A stretch of 64,000 nucleotides of DNA from Embiotoca jacksoni (GCA_022577435.1 JAKOON010000018.1:5888156-5952155); one strand, 5' to 3'. Shown: positions 26,621-40,082, numbered from the stretch's first letter. Notes: generated by a model not told the origin, from the sequence alone. Program-made: numbers and translations.

Positions 26621-28829
26621 ACATACGTGTCCGAAGATGTGCCAGTTCTCTTTGTTACGTAAAGTTACAGTCAAGTTTCCAAAGTTTGAAAAATCGAAAC
26701 GGGTACTATTGAGTCTTGCGTACCATTTCTTTTGCCACCGAGTTAAACTTCAGCAAGGACAGGCGTCAACTTTATTTTTTCCAGTGACTGTGCCTCTCGA
26801 GGTGACGAGGAATAACAGACACTTTGTGTACAATACCAAAATAAAAAGGTTCCACAACACAGATGTTCATGATTTATCATGACTTGCTGTTAACAATTTA
26901 AAAACACGTTTGTAGATTTGCTGTAACACCCGGTTGTGCCACCAGGTAGAATGTGTTTAATGAGATGGAGTTGCAAGTGTGTTTCCTAACTACCTGTACA
27001 GGCTGCACACATTTTTAAATGAGCTCATCTCTCTGCTGTAAGGATGGAAAGAGTTGTAATAATTCCTCTGGGTTGTTGTTTGGCTGCTGTTCGGTTTAGC
27101 TAGCTACCTGACAGACAGACAGACAGTGGAGAGCAGAGCGAGAGCTCCCAAATTTTCATATTTTATTTATTTTGAAAAAGCTTGAAAACTAGTTTATGGG
27201 TGTTCACAGTTGCCTGCTTGTGGCTGAGTTTCTGAAATCTGCACCAGTGTCAGAGAAGTGAAAGGAAGAGAGGGTTAATTTAGAAAATCAGCATGTGTCT
27301 GCTCTGACTCATAAGTCGACGCTCTGTGCAGGGTCCAATCTGTCCCATATTCTCCTCCTCCTTCACAAACAGCCAGTACTTTCCCTCCATGTGATTATGA
27401 AAAGGCCAGTCCGTCTGTCTTGCGTGACTCAACTCATACTACGTCTGTGTTGTGCCAGTTGCAATTTAGCAGGTGTTGGTGGGGACGGTTCACACTGATA
27501 CTGTCAGTCACCATGTTTTCCAATTACCATAGCCTGCACACCAACATGATTGCCTGATTGGCAGTGTTATTTCCGTGGCAATTATTCTGATTCTGATTAT
27601 GTCAATCATTTCACTCTCTGCTCCATGTGGCATCAAATAGCTGAAGCTCGAGCTTCTCGCTTTTTATTTCCCCTCATGTGTCTAATGGCTGTTTGAGGTA
27701 TATTCTCTCTTTTTACAGTAGAAAAACTTTTTAAAAATTCATGCTCTGCTCGCCTCTAGCGCTATTACCTTTGAGCTCGGTAGCTCATTCTAAATTACTA
27801 ACGGCCTGTATATGGTCCCCATAATGATCATTTTCACTCTGTGTCAGTAATAATTGCGAGGTTAGTTCTATTTTAGTGCAAGCTCAGGGCTTCTGGTTTT
27901 ATCTTGCTACTTCTTGTATTATTCATGTCATCCTCGTGTCTTTGACTTTTCCTACAGCGCCCTCCATTTAAACCACAATTACTACTATTACCTCTTCTAC
28001 ACTCCTCCAGTTAAAAAAAAAGGGGAAAAAAGCCATTTTCTTGATTATTGTCATCATGGCCGGCAACTACCATCATCATCTATTTACTACATGATTCAAT
28101 TAGTGAGCCATCAGATAAAAGGTCACGACTGTAATCAGTCCTTTGAGAACATGTTTTTTCTCTCTTTTTTTTTTCTGCACACCTTCCACTGTGCCAGGCT
28201 TTACATCTAAGGATGGCTAATGACCTTGCTTTCCCATTTTGTGACCAAGACGACCTGCACTTCTGAACTAATGCCGTATCCACAGCAACAAATGTGATCG
28301 GCTGTGAGGCCTTAAAGTGACTAATAGTTCATACAGAACCAGCTGAAATGTAGTGATTAGCGAGGCTTCAATCACGCACTCTTCAGATGATGCTTTATTT
28401 ATTAAAATCTTCCTTACTGATTTAATTTTTGTTCCAAATTTTGCAAATGGATTGAAGTGACTCAGGCTTAATGCAATATTCAAGCCCTGCTGGCACTCCA
28501 TGCTGATGTTATCTTGTGCATTGTATCAGCAGTTTAGACAGAGTGACACGCCGACAATAATATGGGCAGCTGTTTGCTCAGGCGTGGTCAGGTTGCTTTT
28601 AAATCGTTAGTAATCTAATCCAAGACACACACCTCTCATTTATATACCGAGTTACAGGCAGGACCACACATCTATTGCCATGATTTGCCTGCCCATTTTA
28701 AATGTTAATAGATAGGAGACCAAAAAGCTTTGAGCAAAACTAGTCTTCTAACTAATTTGATTTCATTGTAGCCTTAATAGATTTTTAGCAAGGCCAGCAC
28801 TGTGGATATGCAGCATGGAGCACCGGCAG
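26621..28829. other. Intergenic, no gene recognised; partly enhancer-like
   Basis: No coding exon was recognised. The interval 27,540-28,560 is repeat-poor and AT-rich, with TTATTTATTAAAATCTTCC and several TAAT cores, and may hold conserved non-coding sequence. Confidence 0.4.
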
Positions 28830-29390
28830 TCATCGGTTTGGTTCAGACTGAAATATCTCAAAAACAATTGGATGGATTGCCTTTAAAGTTTTGTTCACGC
28901 ATTCATGTCCCCCAGAGGATGAAGGCAAGTGCCCTTCGTTATCCCCTGACCTTTTATCTACAGCCACCATGAAATGGCAATCCAACGACTAGTGGATGGA
29001 TGGCCATGAAATACAACATGTATTAGACTTATGCGTAGTGCCCAGAGGTTGAACCTTAAGGACTTTGGGGATCCTTTGACTTATTTACTTACTAAAAGTT
29101 TTCAGTCATTCATTGAGGTACTGTATCTCAACATCTGAGCAATAGAACAAAAAAAATAAATTGTAATGAGTTTGGTGATCCCTGGACAATCTTAGATGGA
29201 GATCCATATATCCAGAGGTTTGGTAGGGACATTCATGTTACCCACAGGATTAATTGTAATAAATGTGGTGATCCCTTAACTTTAATTCCTCTAATGCCGT
29301 TATTATTTCCATATTTAATTTGTCCAGTCCTTTGGTTTATGAGCACATTAGCATCCTGACTTTAGGAAGGGCAATAAAAAAGTTTGGAGA
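28830..29390 (-). repeat. Dispersed fish repeat, inverted relative of the 15-kb array
   Basis: The reverse complement of 28,850-28,925 has TCATCCTCTGGGGGACATGA, then AAAGGCAATCCATCCAATTG and TTTTTGAGATAT. These are the words of the unit at 15,752-15,820. Related words recur decayed near 29,040 and 29,215. Confidence 0.7.
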
Positions 29391-30387
29391 CTGCCCCTGT
29401 TGCACATGAACAGAGAGCTGCACTATGACATGCAGGGAGCAGCGGTACGCTGTAACGTTTGTACATAACTATTCCAAGTCGCATTGATTGAGCAAAATCA
29501 GCTCACATCTTTGTGAACACAGTTACATATTCACAATAGAAGTGAGCAGACAGCACACATCAAATGTTTTGTCGTACTTGGGAAATCATCTGGAGAGGCC
29601 CTTGAAATGTTTCTGTAAGTCTATAACAGTAAAACAATGAGCCGGGTGAGATGTGTTGAGTGGCATTCAGGTTTCTAGAGGGGCAGAAGGTTACTGTCCA
29701 AGACAGAAGAGAGTCAAGTCAGGACCAAAACCAGGTGAGTCAGTGTGAGTTTGTCCCCAGAGGGTCAAACCGTCAACACTGAGTTCTACTGTTATGGTCT
29801 GAGGGAAAATATTCGGTACAAACGACATGAACTGTCGCGCAATGGCTCTTGGGTATTCCAACATGTTTCAACATGCATCATTTTCTCGCCCACAAAAACA
29901 CAATCTTCGCTCCCCAACACCCCTTTGCTCAACTTTCAGGTCCATGTTCAAATTGCAAATGCGTTTGTACGAGTGGTCACGTCATAAATGTCCACACGCA
30001 ATAAGGGCAGTCTTGAAACTTTCTGATCGCCCCTCATAACATTTAGCTCGCTTGTGTGCTTGCTCGTATTCCTTGCTCAAGGGCAGACCAGCTAATTTTC
30101 ACCCACAACCACATTCCCAGTCAGTTCCTGGATTCAAACTGGCAACCTTCAGGCTACTCCTACAAGCTTCAATAAATCAATGTCAAATATACTTTTAATG
30201 AGAAACTGTTGGGATACATTTGACTCCAAGACTATTTCACACTTCAGTTATTTAAGACAGAAAATGAAGTAAAGTTTTTATTATGTTACAGCCTAATCAG
30301 CCTAATATACTTATTTAAAGTGTGATACAACTGACACACTCACCAATAGTGACCTATATCTGAATGAAAGCTGACAGACTGCTCCCT

Positions 30388-30389
<2 letters not shown>
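29391..30389. other. Intergenic, nothing recognised
   Basis: No coding match was found. At 30,060-30,170 there is a weak match to the same class of repeat as 22,868-23,065 (GCTCAAGGGCAGACC, GGATTCAAACTGGCAACCTT). Confidence 0.4.

Positions 30390-30418
<29 letters not shown>
30390..30418. repeat. Short (CA)n microsatellite
   Basis: A 29-bp CA tract. Confidence 0.9.
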
Positions 30419-30420
<2 letters not shown>

Positions 30421-30729
30421 CGGCACACACACCCGTAATCACCTTAAACATCAACATCTTATCGTTCCTGAACTCTAATACCGTCGTACGCCTGCCTGAT
30501 CAAAGACCAAAACAGCAGATTTGAGTGTGTGCGTGCGTGTGTGTGAGTCCATCTCAGCAGCAGCTGCTCTGTCAGCATACTCCAAGTCCGAGGGGGGGTG
30601 GTGGTGGTGGTGGTGATGGGGGGGTCCACACAGCATGGCTAAAGAACTCATCAACAACCCCAGGCGCTGTGCTTGGTGTGTGGGATGATGTGCTGCAGAC
30701 TCAGCCTCTCAGCCCAGAAAACCCCTCCC

Positions 30730-30801
<72 letters not shown>
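30730..30801. repeat. (CA)n microsatellite
   Basis: A 72-bp CA tract followed by a short CAT repeat. A complementary GT tract lies 230 bp downstream. Confidence 0.95.
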
Positions 30802-31027
30802 ATCATCATCATGGACCCGCCAGTACACACATTAACATGCTTACTGTCTGCATTCATCCGGCAAATATGCTTGTTACCCACGAGGACAGGCATTTTTTTT
30901 TTTATCGGGGGTTAAGATTCTGGAGTGCAGGAGCTTGTTATGAGAAACTAGAATTTGATTTGTTATGAATGCAAAGCACACAGCTAAAAGCTCTTGGGGT
31001 ATTTAGTCTCTGGCTATAGCCTTAATG

Positions 31028-31031
<4 letters not shown>

Positions 31032-31117
<86 letters not shown>
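31032..31117. repeat. (GT)n microsatellite
   Basis: An 86-bp GT tract, complementary to 30,730-30,801. Confidence 0.95.
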
Positions 31118-31120
<3 letters not shown>

Positions 31121-34100
31121 ATGCTGTATGTGCTGCATGAATGTGTGTGATGCATGTGTGCGCGTCAGCATTTTGTGCGGGGTGCAAATGTGTGTTTGTT
31201 TTGCACTTGTCAAAGAGGAGAGCTCCCTGGAAGTGGAATACACTTATGTGATGGCTAGCGGCCGGAGGCGGACGGTCTAATTCACTCTCAGAGGCTAATT
31301 CCATGCTAACAAGTCAGCGATGCCACATGCTTGTCCTTGCCCACAGCCCAGTGGGCCAGTCTCAAAGCAAACCAATTAGCCAGCCTTGCTCTGGGTCTGT
31401 CAAACCCCCCCCCCCCCCTTGAAAAGTCATGCTAAACTTTTTTTTTTTTCCCCCCCCTCCTTTCCCCTCGGAGGCCTTTGAATGAAGGAGGTCCGTGAGG
31501 AGCGTGAAGGGGCTGCGCAGTAATAAGCCTGTATCGCTGACATGAAAGACGTCGAGCAAGAAACATCAAATACACAAGGCTAAGCTGCCATGCCAATTAG
31601 CTAAAATAGCTATTTAGTGACAAATCGTCTAAGATGCGAATGAGACCACGTCCAAAGTACAAGTGAGGAGATGAATGCGGTTTTAATGGCTGCATTAGCA
31701 CGCTGGGGGATTCTTTGTGAAAACTTTCTCCGCTCCATCACGGCGAGTTTGAGGAAAGCAGCGAACATGAAGGTGTCAGGACTCGCCGAGTGAACTGACT
31801 TGACACTGTGGTGGATTGCAGCAGCTCCACTGTGGGAGCAGCTAATTGGATGGTAATTAATGGAATGGAGGCCGATAAATACCTTTGTGAGAAGGCTTGT
31901 CAAGGACATGGAGGTGATGGGAGGGAGTCTGTGAACCAGAGAGAGAGACGGGGGAGACGGGGGAGAGAAAGCTCCACGACAGACACCTTTTCTTCATCCT
32001 GACAGCTAATCCTCATCCCTTCATCCCTCTCCTCAATTCCTAAATGAAACCGCCCCTCCCTCATCGCTCCTCCTCTTCCACTCCTCTCCCTTCCTCCCCC
32101 TTATCAGGCCCCCTGCCTGTTCTCCCCCGCCCCAACTTCACTTGTTTCCATGGAAACACAGGATAAAAAAGAGTTACTTCTAGATTAAATCAAAAAATTT
32201 TGAAGTGCCGAAAAATATTACAAGCTCTTTTGAATCGTGTTCCTCGAGTTCAGGATGATACTCTATTTTCTCCCTCCAGATAGCACATGTGCGCCTCCTC
32301 CCTCCTCCTCCCTCCTCCCCCCCCCCCCCCCCCCCCCCCCCCCACGCTGTAGGAAAAAGAAGACAGATCAGCACAGACTGTACACTCACTGACACAAACT
32401 CTACGACCCGTCTGTCTCTGTGGGAGCAATGAATGGCTCACGAGTTGGTTTTTTTCTATTCTTTTCTGTATTTCAAGGCTTTGTAGGTGTCCCATTAATT
32501 TGCTTTTTTGCCAATATGTCAGCTTGGAGGTCCGGAGGAGAATTGTATGTATCATGCAGTATCTATCTGGGAAAAGACCAAATCCTGGAAGAGAGTGTTT
32601 CTTTCGGATGCTGCTGTCTGATGAGGTTTCTGCTTCTCCAAACACGCAGTAGGTTAGTGTGACATGCGACAGGTTACCCCGGCAGCGTCTTTATCTTTCA
32701 CCTCTTTGATCCTGATCGCCATTCAGTGCACTACAAAGTGGAGCTGGAAGCATCACTTCTCTTAACTTAAACAAACAGTGGCACTGAGTTTACTCGCCAC
32801 TCGCACCAGCGTTGGAGGAGTTTGCTATTGTGCAGCTTTGACATAAATGCAAGAAAAAAAAAGAAGAAGAAAAAAAAAAAAAAAAAAAAAAAGGTGTAGC
32901 AGTATTATGAGTATTGGTCAAAAACCCAGAAATGTGAATTCAAATATATTAAAATTTTTCAAAAGACATGTAAGTGAAAACAGTTTACACCTCAGAACTT
33001 AAGGGGATTTTTGGGTAGCCCACAAATACTGATAGAAAAGTATTTTTTTTCTTTAAAAAATAAAAAAAAAAGCACATGCATCATATAATGTATCACTTTT
33101 TGCTGCACCACATTTAACATTTCTTTGTTTTCTTCTCAGAAAGTATAAATTAGCTTTCTTTAGCGCTAAGTCTGACTAGGCTTTACATTTTTGGTCATGT
33201 TAAATCAATACTTGCTGAGTTAGCAACATTCTGTATTTCTGTATGCTCACTATTGTGTCAGTCCCAAGTCGCATTGATATGTAAATACCTTTCTGTTCAT
33301 TGCCAGCAATTACAACGATGTGTCAACGCAGCACAAAATGTGTACGGTTCGCCGGCTATTGCATTTACAAGATAATTTCCTGGTAATCAACTGTAGATAT
33401 AAACGTGTGCATATATCAAGAATCACCTGATGGTACCTTGAGCGAAGGATTACTTCCTAAATAAGTCAAGTTCAACACATTTGGAACAGTAAAATACTTT
33501 AAGATCATCTCAGCTGTGAATTATTTCTTATTGGGAGGTTTTGGCAATTCTGGTATTTTTTTTGCCACATGACAGTGGGACATCTCTGAGGTGTCTCTGT
33601 ACTGTGTTTGTGCCCACCGGGGCTGTCACTCACCCCGCAACCCTGCAAAATGCACTGCTCACCACACGACAGATGAATAGATCTTTTCCACAGCAGACTT
33701 GTTGACTTGTCATTGTCAGGAAGAGCGCGGGTGAATTATTGAGCGCTCGGTTCCGTTTAATGTCCCAGTAAACAGTCACAAAGCACAAAGCAGGACCTCC
33801 ACTAAAGCCAGAGGTAAACTGTCTCGCCTGTCCTGCTTCCGTTTGGACCGTCGGTTGTCCACGATGTGCTCCATTGAGAGGCCTTGCATACCATCTGTGA
33901 TGTTTTTTTTCTGCCATGATTGCAGAATGAGCAAAAAAGTGACCTCCTTGGTTATCGTCGTATTTATTGTTTACGTCAGGCAAATTTGGTTGTTCTACTT
34001 CTATCCTTGTTTCTCTGGTGTGCCCCCTAGTGGTGTCCTGTAGTTGTCAATTGGAATGTTTGCTTCAATAGCAGGTCCATCTCCACCCTGAGCAGCCGTC

Positions 34101-34929
34101 ATTCATGCACCCGTGCTTTCCCCACAAAGACCTGTCAAAATCTGCGGTGTGAAAAAGGTCTATAAAGTATTCTAAGGGAAGTAGACCTACAGATTTGTTA
34201 ACGTTATTGTAGTTGGCTACCTTTTTTAAATTGTGGCTAGCTAGGTGCACCTGCCCCTCCGTGGATTCATATTAATAATGATACACGTTATTTTTTTGAA
34301 ACAAAAAGATCTGAGAAAACAACCATGAACAAGAAAAGCGTATGTCGTAGACAACATACTATAATATAAAGATTATAATACCATCCCGACTCGGGAGCAG
34401 CTCAAATGCCCATGTTAGTGCTCCCTGTTAACATGAAGCACTCCAGTGACCCATGGCCTCATGTGCAGAGAACCAAGCTGTAATCTTAGTGTGTGCAGCT
34501 GTTTCAACTTATAAAGATATTATAAAGTATCTGTCTTTTTTTTTGCCCGCAGAGATGTTGCACCAAATTTATAGGAGGTGCTCTCATGCGGTACAGTAAA
34601 TAAAGCACCATCAGACACCGCGGATACACAGCGTTCAACACAGTCTGCTAATCAGAGCCGAAGCTGACTTCTATTACGGCCAGAAGACGGTTCGACGTAC
34701 GTCATCCCCAAACTCTCCGTGGAAAACACTTGTCAGTTGTCCATTTTTCTGAGCGCAGATGAGTGACAAGAGATCCACCGTGACACCCGCAGCACGTAAA
34801 GCTTTTACCAGCAGCCGACTGAGCGTGTCCCTCCTTCACACATGGCCGAGTCCTGAAGGAGATGAAAGTCCGGGTTACCTGACAGCAGGGGCAGGCATGT
34901 CTGCATGTACAAGGACGCACGTGCGCGCC
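31118..34929. other. Intergenic, no gene recognised
   Basis: No coding exon was recognised. It contains a C-run and T-run at 31,407-31,457, a 27-base C-run (32,317-32,343) preceded by CCTCCT repeats, and an A-rich run at 32,853-32,892. The part 31,560-31,900 has CCAATTAGCTAAAATAGC and GGTAATTAATGG, enhancer-like words. Confidence 0.45.
32317..32343 (+). repeat. Poly(C) run, 27 bases
   Basis: An unbroken run of 27 C, preceded by CCTCCT repeats. The minus strand is poly(G). Reported length may vary with sequencing. Confidence 0.85.
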
Positions 34930-34940
34930 CACACACACGC

Positions 34941-34984
<44 letters not shown>

Positions 34985-35480
34985 GCACGCACGCACACAC
35001 AAAATGATGACTTAATCCCAGGAGAGAACTTGCAGTCTGGACATCGGTCTTTACAACGGAGAGCACGCTCCATCAGTCCACGAGGAGACCGTTTGAGTCG
35101 AAGCGGTCCACTTTACTCTGTCAAAACTTGTCAAGTCTGCTCCGCTGGCATTTCTCTCCCCCGAACACTAACTTTAACGTGTGACAGTATTTACGTCGGA
35201 CCGCATCCCCCTTCGAGTGGAGAAATCGCAGCTGTGAGGGCGCCGCATCAAACGCTGCAGGACTTATACATTTTTGAATGCATGCATTTTTTATGCACGT
35301 TAACGGAGCTGTATAACTTGCGTCCTCCTCCTTTGCGGCTCCGTTGTACTCCGCTCTCCGAGAGCAATCGCACGCTTCGGGGAAGGATTTTGCAGACTGG
35401 GTTGCATTACTCTGCCCGTGTCGCCCCGTACTGTACAGCGATGCAGGGCTACCACCCAGCAGACAATGATTTATGAGGTA
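34680..35480. other. CpG-rich block containing a CA microsatellite
   Basis: CpG is frequent through 34,680-34,800 and 35,040-35,450 (GGACCGCATC, AGGGCGCCGCATC, CTCCGAGAGCAATCGCACGC), unlike the surrounding DNA. The (CA)n tract at 34,930-35,001 interrupts it. It could be an unmethylated CpG island or promoter for an unseen transcript. No coding family was recognised in the open frames on either strand. Confidence 0.35.
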
Positions 35481-37557
35481 CACACTCACCAAATTACACC
35501 TAATGAATTGTATTGCTCTTGACTGAATTTAACACCCCCTTCATTTTACTGCCTTTGTTAAACATGGGTTAACTGCAACAGGAATAGCAATCAATGCTGA
35601 AATGGTTAATGAGTAAACGGTGTGAGAAAGAGAATATGAAAGATTGATTGGCTCTTGCCCCCTAAGTGGGATTTATAGTGTGTTCTCACGCCGGGCCTAA
35701 AGATGAACCCCTCGCTCTGCGCTGCCGTGTTTGTGGAGGTCTGGGTTCACGTTACTGCATCCATATGTTTCGGTCTGCGGCACAGGAGGGCGGCGAATAA
35801 ATAAACAGATCCCACACATCTGTCCGCGTGTCTCAGATCTTCCTCGACCTCCTCCCCGTGACTGATCTGTGGGGGGCGTGGGGGGGGGGGAGGATACATT
35901 TGAACTGAGCACACACCTGCATCAAAACCAGGCGAATCCAGCCGCGCCGGAGGTCAGCGTTCCATAAATACCCTCCCGCTCTTGTTAACGTGTCACGGCT
36001 TTTAAAATGGGTCGACAAACAGCCCACCTGGGACTCATGGGAAAAGGCGGAAAGGGGCGGGTGGAGGTGGTGGCTGGGGGGGGGGGCTGAGAGCGTGAAA
36101 CAGAACGCGGCCCCCCGCCCGCTCCTGTCGTTATTTTTACAAGTCTTTACGACTCAATTTAGCGGGTGGGAAATAAAACAAGCAGGGTGTCGGAGCTCCG
36201 GGGGCTGAGATGAGTTAGTGGGGCTCCCTGAGCTGTCAAGAGAGCTCGGCGTGGTGGTGTGGGGGTTGGGGGGGGGGGGGGATCAGAAGGAGGAATAGGG
36301 GGAGATATGAGGGAGGGAGGGAGGGCAGGAGGGGGAGAGGGGGGGGGGGCTGATCCGCCCTAATCAAGCAAGTTTACTCAGATCAACGTCAGTCTTTAGC
36401 TTCGCTTCACATCGCAGCGACTTGGAGCAGTTAGCTGAGGAAACCGGGGACTCCAAACACACGGAGGCCTCTTAACTTTGGTGTTGTTTAGCGTGCCTGT
36501 AAAATTAACATGCATCGTGGATTTTCCTCCACGCTTTTCATTTTCCAGCTGAACTAGACAGACCTTGGTCCCTTTTCCTCTTTGCATTCAGGTGGCTGAG
36601 TTGCCCCCCCCCCCCCACGCGCTGTTAATATTGCTCTGATATCGGCTCTTTCCATCGTGCTCTGATAGTGCCATGTGTTAATGGTACTGTCTGCCCCTCA
36701 GAAAGGCCTCTTCCTCTTTCATTCGCCTCCCTCCCTCTCTCTCTCTCCCTCTCTCTCTCTCTGTCTGTGTCTCTCTGTCTCTCTCGTGGGTTTTTTTCCG
36801 CTGTTATTTCAGACCAATTGGGAGCGCACACGCGGGGAAGGGAGGGTCGGGTCGGTAATTAAAATTCTGTTCAGCATGACAACGCTGTTTCATGCCTCAT
36901 TTTTTTTTTTTTTTTTTTTTCTTTTATGTGCACGCGGGATGAATACGGAAAGACTTGTAATAGGTAAACAGACAGTGCTGGTACGCGCTCCAAGTGCACG
37001 CCGCGCTTCCTCGAGCACGCAGGTGGGAAATGGACGCAAAACCCTGCAAAGCTCATCAGCAACACCGGCGCGCAGGTCGTGTTGAGTGATGGCAGAGGCT
37101 GTAATGTTTTATGTGTACTTTAAATCAGAGGCTTTGTATTTGGTCTGCCCTTTACCAAGACCTTAGTGTGTGTGTGTGTGTGTGTGCGTGCACAGGGCCA
37201 CACGCACGTGTAGGTGCGAGACAAGTGTACATACTTGCAGCATGTTTGCATGTGCTGATTCTGTGATGTGTTTACTCCTTGAAAGGAGGGGGTGTGTGTG
37301 TGTGGGGGGGGGGGGACAGAGCGTCTCCTGGGAAGCAGTCCACGGGGCTTGTCAACTACTGTCACTCAGTCATCAGTCGCCCATATCCCATGCTCCCCTG
37401 CTCCGACGCACGCACGCACGCCAGCAAAAACAAAGACAGCGGCAGCCACAGCAGCTGCATCCGAAGGGACCGTCGCTGTTTAACCTCTGCTACAGCGTCT
37501 TTCTGTCTCTCGCTATTCCTTTTGCTGTGTTACCCCCCCCCACCCCCGCCACCCCCA
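35481..37557. other. Intergenic, G-runs and pyrimidine tracts, no gene recognised
   Basis: No coding exon was recognised. There are G-runs near 35,880-35,890, 36,075-36,086, 36,268-36,281, 36,341-36,350 and 37,303-37,314, a CT-rich tract at 36,727-36,785, a T-run at 36,900-36,920 and a short GT tract at 37,166-37,186. Confidence 0.5.

Positions 37558-37616
<59 letters not shown>
37558..37616. repeat. (CA)n microsatellite
   Basis: A 59-bp CA tract between C-rich runs. Confidence 0.95.
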
Positions 37617-37617
<1 letters not shown>

Positions 37618-37779
37618 CCTCCCCCCCACTCCTCCTTCGACACCCTCCTCATCCTCTCCTTCATCAAAGCATTTCTGGCTATTTTGTTTCCCAGCTCTAC
37701 AGAGAGTTATTGCTCGTGACAACGATCACGGTCGTTTATTTTCTCTCCTCAGCCCGGCCTCTGTATGCATGCCGGGCTC

Positions 37780-38240
37780 GTATTACCCTATGATATTCAA
37801 GCGCTCTCTATTAAATATGCATGAACCCTGGAGATGAAAATTAATTTTGGGAATGTTCTCTCCTTCTTTCTCCCCTCGCTCTCTCTTTTAATGTTCAAAT
37901 ATGCCTTCATCTGCCTTTGTGTCAAGCCGCGCATTCATTATTTCATTTGCCGGTGACGGCGGAACGTAACACAACATGCGGGGGTACGGCCATGTTTGCG
38001 ATATCGATCTCGCTCGAGCGAAAAGAGGTGGTGGTGGGGGTGGTGTGTGGGGGTGGTGTGTGGAGAGGGTGGGGGGGGGAACGAAAACAGCTCCGGCCAC
38101 GCAGCAGGAAGCGAGTTTCCACAGATTCCCCAAGTTTTGGAAAAGTTTGCCGTGAGCTCTTATCACTCATGAATATTTAGAGCCATAAAATGGGAAAATA
38201 TGAAATTGAATTATGCATGTACGAAGCGATGGAAATCTGC
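37780..38240. promoter_or_regulatory. Candidate conserved non-coding block
   Basis: AT-rich words flank G-rich DNA: ATTAAATATGCATGAACCC and GAAAATTAATTTTGGG near 37,810-37,855, and CATGAATATTTAGAGCCATA with GAATTATGCATG near 38,168-38,220. The ATGCAT cores are POU-like. Function is inferred only. Confidence 0.3.
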
Positions 38241-38249
38241 AGTTAGGAC

Positions 38250-38620
38250 ACTGCAGCTTTTTCTGCCGTCTGTTTCTGCAACTCGATCTTCTCCAGAAAA
38301 AGCAGCCGGCGTTTCTCCGCTCGTGGCCCGCGGCCCCCCGACGACCCGCGGACCCCGGAGCGGACGTGGGTGCCGAGGCGCCGCCGTCCATTCCACCGCA
38401 GACGCAAACAGACCCGGTGGAGCGGGCTTTGTGCAGGAGGTGAAGCCAACACCAGTTGAAGGATGCAAAACAAGAAGCGCTTTAAGAAACGGCGCGCGCA
38501 CCGGTGGGGAAGGACATCCGGGTTTCCCTTCGACGAGGCCGCTGAGTTACGGGGCGCACCGCGGCAGTGAGGCCGTCTCCACGTCGAGGGAAACTCGAGG
38601 CTTGTTTCAGTATCAATAGA
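38250..38620. other. CpG-rich block, possible promoter/CpG island
   Basis: Very dense CpG (for example CCGCGGCCCCCCGACGACCC and GCCGAGGCGCCGCCGTCC). Long open frames cover it on both strands, as expected when stop codons are rare in GC-rich DNA, and none resembles a known protein. It could be a promoter for an unseen transcript. Confidence 0.35.
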
Positions 38621-39149
38621 CAAGCCGACCAAAACTTAGGCGGCATTGAACTGGTATCGAAGGTTTTTTTTTTTACCGGGGAAAGACGTGTTGTACAGTT
38701 AGAAATGCAGCTTCACAGTGTTTTTCAGATGCTGAAGGAACATTTAGAAAAATACGCTGATTTGGTTGCAGTGTCCTCTGACCGGTGGAAGGAAATCAAT
38801 GTGGTATCTGTACAGTTGACCTGTGGCGGGAGCCGGCAGCCGGTTGGCCTTGCTGGGCTCTGTCCTGAGGTCACGTGATGGACATCCCCCGCTCTGAAGG
38901 TCAGTAACACCTGAGGTGGAAGAGCGTTGCTGTCCGCTAACTGCAGCGTTTGGTGGTTCAACCTCTGGCTCCTTTAGTCCACACCGGCGCGTGTTCCCTG
39001 CAACGGCAGATAAACATCCGATATAACTGGTGCGTAAGTGTAAGGAGCAGTTTGTTTACCGTGTCCTGTAATTTAATATTGTTTGTTTCCTTTTAACGAG
39101 CTTAGAAATATCGTATTTTGAGATTCCCTCAAACCTGCGTTGACTGGAT

Positions 39150-39660
39150 TTTGACCCAAGCGGATACATGCCGTGACGTCACCCACTGGTTTGTGAACCG
39201 CCGTTCTGAAGGTTCGCCCTTTCGGTCATTGCCACCTTGATTTTTATTTTTTGGAGCCAAAAGTGAGCATGTGACGAGTTGGCAGTGCAGCGAGGGCCGG
39301 ACCTGACTGAGAGCAGACGACGCTTCGCCCGCACACCTCCAGTGGAAACCTGGCTGCATCCCAGACATGTCAATCAAATCAGACACGGTTACTAACGAAC
39401 CTCTCTTTGGGGTCAAATATCTAATCAATAATAGAATTATATTCAAATGGATCATCAGAACGCTGATCAGAAGGAGTGAATTTAATTATTGAAACGATGA
39501 AGACTTTTAGAGCCAGAGGTTGTTTTTTTGTGTGGAGCCAGCTCCTAGTGGTCCACAGTGGTATTGCATTTTATTGCACTTTCGCATCAGCTTCACTTTT
39601 CAGACCCGGAAGCTACGTCCATTTTATATTCAGCCTCTGCTGTGAACACAACACTGACGA
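39150..39660 (+). repeat. Composite teleost interspersed repeat, copy 2 of 3
   Basis: The left part reads GACGTCACCCACTGGTTTGT, GAACCGCCGTTCTGAAGG and TTTTTTGGAGCCAAAAGTGA, an order I know from an abundant fish repeat. The right part (39,500-39,650) has GGAGCCAGCTCCTAGTGG, CACTTTCGCATCAGCTTCAC and GGAAGCTACGTCCA, shared with 53,285-53,410. Probably a non-autonomous DNA transposon remnant. Confidence 0.6.
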
Positions 39661-40082
39661 CCGTTGAAGTGAGGGGACGTAAACCAAAACAACGACCTGT
39701 AGAAGAAGTCATGCGATCGAACGTTAAGGTGAAAATATTGACGAGAGCAGCGTCAGAGCGTTTATTTTCATCGCCTCATCGTGCTTCTTTAGTTCTCGTC
39801 AGTGTTTCGTCTTCCTCGTGGAAATGAAAAGCGTATTTACGAATACGTTCATTTTGAAATTTCTACGATCAAAAGGAGCACTTTGTGCACTATTGTATTT
39901 CAGTGACTCCATGTGACACCGTGAGGCTTCTGTCACCTGGTAGAGCTGCCCGCTCAGCAGAAGGGGAAACATTGGGCTGCTTCACACCCGCCCCTTATGG
40001 CCTGCATTCACTCACCCAGAGTCCATCTGCATAACTGCATATTTCATGAGGAGTGGTCAATGCTCAATCCATACGGCATAGG

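Noticed and set aside
37170..37793. 207-residue open frame
   Set aside because: Spans a GT tract, G-run and CA tract with no coherent domain.
38200..38632. Overlapping 129-139 residue open frames on both strands
   Set aside because: Stops are rare in GC-rich DNA; neither translation resembles a known family and frames overlap on opposite strands.
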